Source: Desmodesmus armatus
Lineage: Eukaryota; Chlorophyta; Chlorophyceae; Sphaeropleales; Scenedesmaceae
NCBI GenBank assembly: GCA_007449985.2
Contig: VIIQ02000724.1
Span: 310,001-374,000, forward strand
DNA length: 64,000 nt
Reading direction: 5' to 3'
Positions 50,790 to 62,200 of the stretch are shown in pieces. Made by a program: the position numbers and the translations under genes. The notes under the pieces are model-generated. The model did no database searches. It saw nothing but the letters and a program-made list of their open reading frames with translations, and had not been told where the DNA came from. Each line of letters begins with the position of its first letter. Positions within the stretch are counted from its first letter, which is position 1.

Positions 50790-51310
50790 GAAGCTGCAAG
50801 GCAGGGGGGCTGTCTGCCCCCCTGGACCCCCGCCACCAGTACTGCTGTTGTGCTGCAAGAGAGGCAGCAGCACCACACAAATACACTTGCTAGACCTGAA
50901 AGGCAGGGGGGCTGTCTGCCCCCCTGGACCCCCGCCACCAGTACTGCTGTTGTGCTGCAAGAAAGGCAGCAGCACCACACACATACACTTGCTAGACCTG
51001 AAAGGCAGGGGGCTGTCTGCCCCCCTGGACCCCCGCCACTAGTACTGCTGTTGTGCTGCAAGAGAGGCAATGCCGGCAGTCAATGCCGGCGGGGGTCCAG
51101 GGGGGCAGACAGCCCCCCTGCCTTACAGGTCCAGCAAGTGCATGAATCAAGGTTGTGCAGCAACACAGGCAGTAATAGCGGGGGGCAAGGGGGGCGGCTA
51201 GCCCCCCTGCCTTACAGGACCAGCAAGTGTTTGAAAATGGATTGGAGTGCAGCAACACGAGAGAGTGGTCGCAGGGGGCAAGGGGGGGGGGCCTTACAGG
51301 TCCAGCAAAG
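50790..51310. repeat. Inverted array of GC-rich hairpin repeats
   Basis: Three direct units of about 102 bp (from about 50796, 50898 and 51000) each contain a hairpin, AGGGGGGC-TGTCT-GCCCCCCT, then GGACCCCCGCCAC and gtactgctgttgtgctgcaag. From about 51085 the family continues in the opposite orientation, with three shorter units each carrying cctgccttacaggtccagcaag, the reverse complement of the left-hand cttgctagacctgaaaggcagg. The centre has atgccggcagtcaatgccggc. The array has no counterpart in the second duplicate. Confidence 0.8.
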
Positions 51311-52089
51311 AAGAAAAGACATATAGAAGATACCAACTGGGCAGCTGTGCTATGCACTCAGCACATGACAACAGCAGATGATGCATGCTGGCATCAAAGT
51401 TACAGGGTCGGGGACGGAAACTGGGCTGCCTGCCCCTTACTTCGACGGGTATGCGGACGGAAGGGAGCCCTGCTTTCCGGGCACCAACCATAAGAAGCAT
51501 CGAACCCTTTCAAAACCCAGCGTGTTCGAAAAAATTCAAGCGTGCCCCGACGACTACATATAGCACAGGCACTGTTCTCACCTTGCATAGAGTCTCGAGG
51601 GCAGCATCTGGCTGTGGGGCTGTCGTCGAATGGATGGCATCATTCAAACTGTGCAGCAGCAGCTAGGCTCCTGGGCCAGCGCTTAGCCTGGTGGCACGCA
51701 AGGGCGGTTTCTCACGCGTAGGTGCGTGCAAGGACATCGCAGGACGCATGCGTGCGTGTGTCTCTTCAGCCTTCCCGGGTTCCTGCAGGACTGGCAGTCT
51801 TCCCCTTGCAATTGCTCGCCCGACCCAGTGGAGCCCATCGAAGCACCAACGCTTAATCCAGACTGTCTCCTTGGTTGCAGGGATGTGCAGAGATCCCCGC
51901 AACCCCCAGCACAAGACCGATGCCACCTGAGCCAAGCCTTCCCCAGGAGCAACTGCCTCCGGCTACAACACTGCACTACGACTACTGCTACGAGCTTCGC
52001 GGCCAGTCTACAACACGTGTAAGTCCAATTGAAGCTCACAGTGGGGATCAGGGCCTTGCCAGCAAAAGTACAGCCCAAGCAGTGATGGC
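51311..52089. other. Unassigned sequence, right part shared with 58.9-59.3 kb
   Basis: No gene recognised. From about 51690 the sequence has a diverged copy at about 58890-59290, for example ggcacgcaagggcgg versus gcacgcaagggcagc and cacacgctagggctggtca versus cacacgctagggctggtca. Confidence 0.45.
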
Positions 52090-53270
52090 AGCAGCAGCAA
52101 ACCACACGCTAGGGCTGGTCATGGCTGCAGCGGGTGGTGGGCTGGGTGCCACTGCACGCCTGTCTATAGGGCCGCCCACCACCTTACCGTGACTGACAAA
52201 TGCCTGTCCAGCCATAAACTGTTGCACTGGGCTGTGCGGGGGTCTGACGACCTCTTCACAGTGCGGCGCATACAGCCTGGTTGGGAGTGTGTCTGGAGCA
52301 GCAATCTCAGCGTCAGAAGAGTTCGTGAAACAGGCGCAGCAACAGCAGCAGCACCACACGTCAAGGCGGTCACGGCAGCAGCAGGGTGGGGGGCTGGGTG
52401 CCACTGCACACTAGTCTATGAGCCGCCCCCCACCTTGCCGTGACTGACAAATGCCTGCCTAGTCTAAAGCTGTGGGTGCTGTGCTCTGACTGGGTTCATA
52501 CCCACAAGGAGCCCAATTGCCTACGGCCTGGCTGGGAGTGTGTCTGGAGCAGCATAGCAGTGCTTCGAGCTGGTGTCATCAGCAGCAGCACACACACGTA
52601 AAGGCTGGTCACGGCTGCAGCGGGTGGGGGGCTGGGTGCCACTGCACGCTAGTCTATGAGCCGCCCCCCACCTTGCCGTGACTGACATAGGCCTGCCTAG
52701 TCTAAAGCTGTGGGTGCTGTGCGCTGAGTGGGCCTTCATGACCCACAAGGAACACAGTGCAAACGGCCTGGCTAGGAGTGTGTTGGGAGCCGCAAAGCAG
52801 TGCTGTCAACCGTCGTCAGCAACAGCAACACACACATAGGCTGGTTACGGCTGCAGCAAGTGACGGGCTGGGTTCACTGCACAATTGTCATTAAGGCCGC
52901 CCACCACTTAGCCATGACTGACAAATGCCTGCCTAGTCCACAGCTGAGGGTGATGTGCGCTGAGTGGGTCTATACCCACAAGGAACATGTCACATACAGC
53001 CTGGCTGGGAGTGTGTCTGGAGTAGTACAGCAGTGCTTCGAGCTGGCGTCAGGGACAGCTGCAGCAACACACGTAAAGGCTGGTCACGGCTGCAGCGGGT
53101 GGTGTGCTGGGTGCCACTGTGCGTTTGTCTTTAGGGCCGCACACCGCCACGCCATGACTGACAAATGCCTGCCTAACCTAAAGCCGTGGGTGATGTGTTC
53201 TGACTGGGTCTTAATGCCGCACAAGGAATACATCGCATACGGCCTGGCTAGGAGTGTGTCCTGAGCAGTA
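52090..53270. repeat. Diverged satellite monomers (about 235-257 bp, about five copies)
   Basis: The landmark gctgggtgccactgca recurs near 52140, 52397 and 52633, with weaker forms near 52868 and 53109. Each is followed by a Pro-box-like GCCGCCCMCCACC stretch and tgactgacaaatgcctgcc. The same family forms the homogeneous 251-bp array at 59.3 kb. Copies here differ from each other at many positions and in length. Confidence 0.85.
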
Positions 53271-53470
53271 ACGGGACATGAACAGCAGCATTACCATGTG
53301 TGGCATACCTGCTTACCAACCACCTTCAGCTTGTTGTAGTACAATCCTGCACACCTGCTTGCTGTCTCCTGCACTGCACCTTGCACATGGCCTGTGAGGG
53401 CAGCTCGTGGTGGAGCTGTCTGAGGCGCTCACCCGTGGCCGATGAGGGCAGTGCCCGAGGCTCACGAAAA

Positions 53471-53549
53471 GCCTGGTAGCTCAAATGGCTCAGAGCACCC
53501 CAGCACTTACCGTGCTGGGGAGGTGGCGGGTTCAATTACCGCCCCAGGC
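53471..53549 (+). other. tRNA-like sequence (possible SINE head or tRNA relic)
   Basis: An A-box-like tagctcaaatggctcagagc with a GCTC/GAGC D-stem, a strong stem-loop with TAC in the anticodon position (CAGCA-CTTACCG-TGCTG), and a B-box-like ggttcaattacc are enclosed by an acceptor-like GCCTGG/CCAGGC pair. The T-loop and anticodon stem are not of standard length, so a working tRNA-Val gene is unlikely. Confidence 0.4.
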
Positions 53550-53633
53550 ATATCAGTGGTTTGGAAGTTGGGCTGTGGCTGGATGCGATTGGTATGTTGA
53601 TGAACACCTTGTAATATTGTTGCTGTTGGCAAG

Positions 53634-53900
53634 GCTTGTCCTAGTGCTGCAGGGACACACCAACTCACCCTGCGCCTGTGTTCTACTGCACTGGTTGTGA
53701 TCACTCATCCGCCTTGCCCCAGTGCTGCAGGGACACACCAACTCATCCTGCGCCTGTGTTCTACTGCACTGGTTGTGATCACTCATCCGCCTTGCCCCAG
53801 TGCTGCAGGGACACACCAAGTCGAACTGTGCCTGTGTTCCCCTGCACTGGTTGTGATCACTCATCTGGCTTGTCGTAGTGCTGCAGCAACACACTTAGTC
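53634..53900. repeat. 78-bp minisatellite, about 3.4 copies
   Basis: The motif agtgctgcagggacacacca followed by ctgcactggttgtgatcactcatc repeats at exactly 78-bp steps (about 53643, 53721, 53799 and a decayed copy at 53877). Confidence 0.9.
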
Positions 53901-55546
53901 ATCCTGCACCGACCACCACAGGGTCATGTGAGGGTAGAGTGCATGCACATCAGCACTGCTGGTGGATTGTCTGATCGAATGCTGCTGGCAACTGCCACGT
54001 GCGCCTTGACTGGAGAAGCATGATCTCCTGCACAAGGTGTCTGTGCATGCCATGCAGTGCATGGGTCTATTCACAGCTGTAAATCCACCAACCCAGGATT
54101 GGGCCAAGACGTGACGATACTGCGTTTCTTGGTTTTAACAAAGTTACAGTGGGTAGAGGGGGGCTCAATCAGTGAGGGCCTGCCGACACAGTCCCTTGGC
54201 CCATATCTGCAGACCCCGTGACAACTTCAGCACACACCTGAGCACACCCAGGCCCCCGCAGCATGTTTGAAGCAGATGCCCTAGAGGCTTGCCACTCTCT
54301 GCAAAGCCGCTGCACCTGCAGCACGGCTGCAACAGCTGCCACGCAGGAACACTGCACCACGTGCAGCAACCAGTGGTCACAGCACTACCAAAATGATTGA
54401 TAAGGATACTGCACACACATACACATGCACTGCGCCCCATTACCCAGACTAACCCAAGCACACAGCTGATGCTGCCTGCATGCAGGTGGATGTAGCAGGG
54501 CCCTGTATGGCGCAAATCCAGTGCACATCAGAGCGGATCCACAAGCAAATTGGGACTGCCATCCTCATATTCACACCAGCACGGCACCCACTGACTGTCG
54601 GCTGCACTACATCAGGGCCTCATGCCAAAAGGTTGGCAAGCACTGGCACCCCTCGTCCTGCAGCCCCCACTTGAAACACTCATGCAGTACAGTACACGGA
54701 AGCGTGCTGTTGCACAGGTGATGTGGTAGCCCCACACGGCATGCACATGCAGACTCACATGACGCAACAGCACCCTTGCCTGGGGTCCCCAAAATAGCTG
54801 TACCCCCAGCTGAGGGCGACTGCTGCAGCCCAAAGGACACTCGAGTCAATTCATGTACAGATATGATGAAACTTTAGCGCCACACCCAGACATATAAATG
54901 TGTGTCTGTCTGGTACCTGATGCAGAACACCACGTCGACCTGGCAACAAGACACGTACACTGATGGCCAAGGTAAAAGACCCTGCTTGGATGCCAAACAC
55001 GCACCCAGTCACCCAATGAGTGCCACTGCACACTTGCAGCTGCCGGAGTGAACGCATCACCCACATTGCCTAACCGTGTGCAGCACCCTGCAGGACCCAG
55101 CTTCACCAAACGACGCCTTCAACAGCCTCAGCAGCCCTGATGCTACATTATGGCCCTTCCCGCTGCCCACGCGGGCTGGTTCACAATCGCCAGCTTGGCA
55201 GCCCATGCACATGTCCGCTGTCAAGGCTGGCGCTGCAGGAGCTGCTCTAGCTGGCCGTCCAAAGCAGCGATGCGCAGACCCTGCTCTGCCGCAACCTGCC
55301 CTTGAGTAGCTGCAGCCACACATGAAAGCCTTCGCAAGCCTGCAGCACACACAAGCAGAGCACAAAGAGAATCAACATGTTACCACTCTGACCCATAGAC
55401 CAAGCAGCACAGGCACGCCACCTGCCCTTGAACACACATGCCACATGCAGTAGACCACACATGCCCACTGTATAAGGTGAAAATTCAAAAACTTGATTCT
55501 GCCCAGCAAGGCCTGCACCCGCAGGTTGATGCTTACCCGCAGATAC
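53901..55546. other. Unassigned region between the repeats and the TOP6A pseudogene
   Basis: Short frames only. A minus-strand stretch near 55190-55340 could be an old exon relic, but frames break quickly. Nothing else recognised. Confidence 0.35.
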
Positions 55547-57394
55547 AGCACCAGGCTCAGGATGCGCGTCGTGATGGCGGTCTTCCTGCAAGCACCTCAA
55601 CGCAAATCAAATTTACATCTGTAGCTATGAAGCTCAAGAGCTCATGCACATACACGGATGTACACGAATCCATTGACACAGGGAGGGAGGGAGGCTGGGG
55701 AAATGGGACAGTTTGGGGGCATGGTGCGCAACTGACAGCGCCCAGGGAGCAGATGTTGCACACTGTCTATGCACAATGATACACCTGCATGCTGCAAGCT
55801 GCACAAAAACGCATGTGCTGGCCCCACCAAAAACATCCGCATGTGCGCACACAACTCCACATGCTGCTGACCTGCACTGCTGTGTGCTTGGAAAGGGCCT
55901 CTTGCGCTGTCCTTGCGGACAATGCGGCCCGGCTCAGGCACAACAGCTGGTGACCCTTGCTCTGGACAGGATGTCACAGCTGAACCCATTGCCTGCAGAA
56001 GCAGCAGACAGCAACCAGTAGACAGCAACCCCTGAATGCACCACCAAGCATGCAAAACTTCCGCGCGCTCAAACCAACACGCTGACTAGCTGTCACAGCA
56101 TACTGCAAGCAGAAGCATTCATCACACACTGCGTTCATCTAGGACGAAAGCCAACCCTACCAATGTTGCACAGATACAAGCAGAAGTTCATGGCAGCTTG
56201 CTTGCAGCGTCGGCAGCATGCGCACCTTTCAACCATCGGGTCCCTGTCTTTCATGCGCTCAGCACCTACCTGCTAGTATGCTGCTTGCCACCTGGTAAGG
56301 GGGGGGTACCTTGGAGGCATCAGGGCGACCGTGTCATCATCATCACTGCCTGGCTGCCTCTATCCCGTCCAGCACAGCATCAGAGTCTATGTCCACCACC
56401 TGCAGCCATGCAGCGGGATACACCAGCACATGACGCAAAATGTCATGCAGCACACATGCAGGGCCGGTGGTGTCCAGCTGTTGCTATTGTTGTGTGCTGC
56501 TGCTGGTGTCACCAGGTGCCGCGATAACAACACTTTGGGCACTGCTGCGTAATTGCCGTGGGTGTGCTGGGCTGCCCCGGCTGGCATGCCTTTCACCACG
56601 CGCAACCCACTGCTGTTGTGCTGTGTCATGCGCTGCGCAACCTGCAAAACTTACAGCCTGCAACTGAGCAGCATACTTGCTGTAAGGCCCAGCACGCATG
56701 TGTGTTTCTCACACAAGCCATGGCCAGTTGGCTGGCAGCAGCTGCAGGAAGCTTGAAGTTGCTGTAGTGCAGTGGGTTTGGTGTGCTGTTTGGCTCCGCT
56801 GCAACAGTCACACATCCCCAACCCCTTGCACAACCATGATAGCATGTGTCTGTCAGGACACACACCATCCAAACAGCAGTCAGCTGGGCCTGTGCACACC
56901 TCCTTGACTGCATGAGGGATGGCGAGGTCTGTAACCGACCTGCACAAAAGGACAAATAGCAGGCAGCACCAGCCCTGGTTGGTTAGGCACAGGTCACGCC
57001 TTCTCGCTACAAGTGGTGCTGCTTTGTGCTGCTGCAGATGGCTTCCAGCTGCGGAGGCACTGGCCTGACATGGGCTGTGTGCTTGTGAGCTGGCTTCCTT
57101 TGCATGCCTGCAGCAAGCAGCCAGCTGTTGGCTTACTGCTCCTTGTGCGTTTCTTTCTTGCTCTGCTCTGCTAGCTTCTTCACAAGCCTCAGAACCTCCT
57201 GCGCGACACAACACACCAACACCCTGAAGTGGTGCTCCCTTCAGCTCAGCATGCAAGCGACAGGCCATGGGACAGCTTTGAAGTCTGCTGCTGCGCTGAC
57301 AAAGCTAGGGGCGCACATCCACTCCCTTGATCTTCTTTGCCTGCTTTGTGGTGTCCTCTCCTGTGTGCTTGCTTGGGCCAGCCTTGCTGCTCAT
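55547..57394 (-). pseudogene. TOP6A 5'-half pseudogene (tandem duplicate)
   Basis: This is a diverged copy of TOP6A exons 1-6. The first exon (from ATG 57394: [14 protein letters not shown]) and its donor, exon 2 ([20 protein letters not shown]) and exon 3 ([13 protein letters not shown]) still read well. The counterpart of exon 5 (about 55873-55990) has a frame loss after FSCDILSRAR and a stop. The copy of exon 6 keeps [12 protein letters not shown] and then diverges abruptly at about 55550, just before the catalytic Tyr; all later exons are absent. It cannot encode a topoisomerase. Confidence 0.88.
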
Positions 57395-59289
57395 CGACAG
57401 CATCTCATGATGGCAGACAGGCTGGCACCGGGTTGAAGTTGCAGTTGCTGCTGCAGTTGGTTTGTGAAGCAGCTACTGAGCTCGATGTGCCTGCCAGGAG
57501 GAGGTTCTGTGCCGTGACAGGATCAGTTCCGGAGCCCCTGCATCTTGATTTGTAATTGAACTGTTTCAGGAGCTGCCCACGGTGGACTTGTGCGGGTAAT
57601 TGGATGTTGAACCATGGCGTGCACCGCAAAACGCAAACTGGATCGGTATCAGCAATTTGAATTCCAGATCTGACAGTGATCCAACTGTCACGGTTCCAGA
57701 AACAAGTTCCGTCACTGAACCGTTTGACACAGTTCATTGATCTCTACTGATCATATCAAGCGGCATGTCATGAGAGTGGCATTTCAGAGAGGTTGTCACC
57801 CCACGTCCGTCCTCCTGCTGCTGTTGTTTGCAACCCTGCTGTCGAGCTTAGGGCGCTCAGTGACTGCGCAGTAGTGCCTGGCCATGCTGCGGTCCCGGCT
57901 GACTTGTTAGTAGTGCACTTGCTGGGGCAGCGGGCTGATTGTAGAGGGAGCAGGAGGGTGGGGTGATGGCCAGGGCTAATTCTGGTGGCTTGGTGGCTTC
58001 ACGCCTGGACTGCAGCTGCTCAGATGTCATGCTGCGCACACCCATTGCACCAAGTGTGAAGTGCATTTGAAGTGCAGCTGCAGCTGGTAATGCTGGGTGG
58101 GCCCATGCAGCTGTGTGTGGCGTTTCTGCTGTATGATGTGTGATGTACATGGCTTCTTGCTCTTGATCCATGACTGCATGCACACATGCTGTGCAAAGCA
58201 GTCTTTGATATTGTGCCACGTTCTTAGCTTGGCAAACTGCTGCTGCGCACAGATCGAGCAGCAGCTGCATCACTCGCTGGGGTGGGGTAAGGGGGGGGGG
58301 GGGAGGGTGCAGCACTGCAAACTGCAAGCACCTTGCAGGTACAGCCCAGCCAGGAGTCGTTTACGTGGGTCTCGCACCTGCACCGACTGCCGTTGATGCC
58401 CTCAATGCACAGCAGCGCTGTTGACACAGGGGGTTGGTTGCTCATTTAATTCTCAATGCAGCTGCTATTGCTGCTCTGCATTCTCCATGTTCAAACCATA
58501 CTGTCAACCAAAGGCTGTCTGCATGGGCTGTGTCGGGTCTCCAGCATGGAGCTGTCACAGCACCACTCTGCTGCTGCTGAGGGTCACCTGAGTCTGAGCC
58601 ATACCTGCTAGCACACACCCCGCCCACGCAGGGTGTAACAGAGGCCTCTGAAACATCATACAGCGACTGTGGCTACTTCTGGACGACCACTCATCGGGAC
58701 AGGGTTTAGGTTCAGTTAAACCCCAACATTGCTCTTCAGGTGCCCCACGACATTAGCCAGGCACACTTTCACAGTAATCTCAGAACAATAAGCAGCTTCT
58801 GGCTTTTGTGTCGTGATTAGCAGCTATTATTATTTATCGCTGCAGCGTTTTGCTGGTGGACAGCTTGGCGCAGCTCCTCAGTCAGCTCATGCTCTGGTTG
58901 CACGCAAGGGCAGCTCCTCCCGCATAGGTAAGTCTTTGAGCATGTGAAGAAGTGATTACACTGCAGGTTGTGTGCCTGCAGCCTGCCTGTGCTCCGGGCG
59001 GGTGTCCATACACTGCCAGGAGCGCAGCGCAGCGGAAGCAACAATCCACAAGTACTTATACGAGAGTGTCATGCATCGTAGGGCTGTGCGTGTGCTGCGG
59101 CGGACCCAGCAACCAGCTTGCATTGCCACCTCAGCCATGCTTGGCAAGCAGCTGCCTTTGCGCGGAAGCAGCATACGCCCAGGAGCAGAAGCACCTTTGC
59201 GTATTCCAGTAAGTAAGTGCGACGGCTGCACCTAGCATAGGGGTCTCGGGGCCATTGCCAACAAAATTTGTTCCAAGAGCAGTAGCAGT
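57395..59289. other. Duplicated upstream flank of the pseudogene
   Basis: No gene seen. It matches, with divergence and indels, the region upstream of intact TOP6A (49.1-50.3 kb) and then the 51.7-52.1 kb stretch leading into the satellite. A G-run lies near 58290. Confidence 0.5.
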
Positions 59290-62200
59290 ACCACCACACG
59301 CTAGGGCTGGTCACGGCAGCAGCAGGGTGGGGGGCTGGGTGCCACTGCACACTAGTCTATGAGCCGCCCCCCACCTTGCCGTGACTGACAATTGCCTGCC
59401 CATCCAGCAACTGTTGTACTGGGCTGTGAGGGGGTCTAACGACACCTTCACAGCGCGGCGCATGCAGCCTGGGTGGGAGTGTGTCTGGAGCAGCACTTGC
59501 AGCGTCAGAAGGGTTCTTAAATCAGGCGCAGCAACAGCGGCAGCACCACACGTCAAGGCGGTCACGGCAGCAGCAGGGTGGGGGGCTGGGTGCCACTGCA
59601 CACTAGTCTATGAGCCGCCCCCCACCTTGCCGTGACTGACAATTGCCTGCCCATCCAGCAACTGTTGTACTGGGCTGTGAGGGGGTCTAACGACCCCTTC
59701 ACAGTGCGGCGCATGCAGCCTGGGTGGGAGTGTGTCTGCAGCAGCACTTGCAGCGTCAGAAGGGTTCGTAAATCAGTCGCAGCAACAGCGGCAGCACCAC
59801 ACGTCAAGGCGGTCACGGCAGCAGCAGGGTGGGGGGCTGGGTGCCACTGCACACTAGTCTATGAGCCGCCCCCCACCTTGCCGTGACTGACAATTGCCTG
59901 CCCATCCAGCAACTGTTGTATTGGGCTGTGAGGGGGTCTAACGACACCTTCACAGTGCGGCGCATGCAGCCTGGGTGGGAGTGTGTCTGGAGCAGCACTT
60001 GCAGCGTCAGAAGGGTTCGTAAAGCGGGCGCAGCAACAGCGGCAGCACCACACGTCAAGGCGGTCACGGCAGCAGCAGGGTGGGGGGCTGGGTGCCACTG
60101 CACACTAGTCTATGAGCCGCCCCCCACCTTGCCGTGACTGACAATTGCCTGCCCATCCAGCAACTGTTGTACTGGGCTGTGAGGGGGTCTAACGACACCT
60201 TCACAGTGCGGCGCATGCAGCCTGGGTGGGAGTGTGTCTGGAGCAGCACTTGCAGCGTCAGAAGGGTTCGTAAAGCGGGCGCAGCAACAGCGGCAGCACC
60301 ACACGTCAAGGCGGTCACGGCAGCAGCAGGGTGGGGGGCTGGGTGCCACTGCACACTAGTCTATGAGCCGCCCCCCACCTTACCGTGACTGACAATTGCC
60401 TGCCCATCCAGCAACTGTTGTACTGGGCTGTGAGGGGGTCTAACGACACCTTCACAGTGCGGCGCATGCAGCCTGGGTGGGAGTGTGTCTGGAGCAGCAC
60501 TTGCAGCGTCAGAAGGGTTCGTAAAGCGGGCGCAGCAACAGCGGCAGCACCACACGTCAAGGCGGTCACGGCAGCAGCAGGGTGGGGGGCTGGGTGCCAC
60601 TGCACACTAGTCTATGAGCCGCCCCCCACCTTGCCGTGACTGACAATTGCCTGCCCATCCAGCAACTGTTGTACTGGGCTGTGAGGGGGTCTAACGACAC
60701 CTTCACAGTGCGGCGCATGCAGCCTGGGTGGGAGTGTGTCTGGAGCAGCACTTGCAGCGTCAGAAGGGTTCTTAAATCAGGCGCAGCAACAGCGGCAGCA
60801 CCACACGTCAAGGCGGTCACGGCAGCAGCAGGGTGGGGGGCTGGGTGCCACTGCACACTAGTCTATGAGCCGCCCCCCACCTTGCCGTGACTGACAATTG
60901 CCTGCCCATCCAGCAACTGTTGTACTGGGCTGTGAGGGGGTCTAACGACACCTTCACAGTGCGGCGCATGCAGCCTGGGTGGGAGTGTGTCTGGAGCAGC
61001 ACTTGCAGCGTCAGAAGGGTTCGTAAAGCGGGCGCAGCAACAGCGGCAGCACCACACGTCAAGGCGGTCACGGCAGCAGCAGGGTGGGGGGCTGGGTGCC
61101 ACTGCACACTAGTCTATGAGCCGCCCCCCACCTTACCGTGACTGACAATTGCCTGCCCATCCAGCAACTGTTGTACTGGGCTGTGAGGGGGTCTAACGAC
61201 ACCTTCACAGTGCGGCGCATGCAGCCTGGGTGGGAGTGTGTCTGGAGCAGCACTTGCAGCGTCAGAAGGGTTCGTAAAGCGGGCGCAGCAACAGCGGCAG
61301 CACCACACGTCAAGGCGGTCACGGCAGCAGCAGGGTGGGGGGCTGGGTGCCACTGCACACTAGTCTATGAGCCGCCCCCCACCTTGCCGTGACTGACAAT
61401 TGCCTGCCCATCCAGCAACTGTTGTACTGGGCTGTGAGGGGGTCTAACGACACCTTCACAGTGCGGCGCATGCAGCCTGGGTGGGAGTGTGTCTGGAGCA
61501 GCACTTGCAGCGTCAGAAGGGTTCTTAAATCAGGCGCAGCAACAGCGGCAGCACCACACGTCAAGGCGGTCACGGCAGCAGCAGGGTGGGGGGCTGGGTG
61601 CCACTGCACACTAGTCTATGAGCCGCCCCCCACCTTGCCGTGACTGACAATTGCCTGCCCATCCAGCAACTGTTGTACTGGGCTGTGAGGGGGTCTAACG
61701 ACACCTTCACAGTGCGGCGCATGCAGCCTGGGTGGGAGTGTGTCTGGAGCAGCACTTGCAGCGTCAGAAGGGTTCGTAAAGCGGGCGCAGCAACAGCGGC
61801 AGCACCACACGTCAAGGCGGTCACGGCAGCAGCAGGGTGGGGGGCTGGGTGCCACTGCACACTAGTCTATGAGCCGCCCCCCACCTTACCGTGACTGACA
61901 ATTGCCTGCCCATCCAGCAACTGTTGTACTGGGCTGTGAGGGGGTCTAACGACACCTTCACAGTGCGGCGCATGCAGCCTGGGTGGGAGTGTGTCTGGAG
62001 CAGCACTTGCAGCGTCAGAAGGGTTCGTAAAGCGGGCGCAGCAACAGCGGCAGCACCACACGTCAAGGCGGTCACGGCAGCAGCAGGGTGGGGGGCTGGG
62101 TGCCACTGCACACTAGTCTATGAGCCGCCCCCCACCTTGCCGTGACTGACAATTGCCTGCCCATCCAGCAACTGTTGTACTGGGCTGTGAGGGGGTCTAA

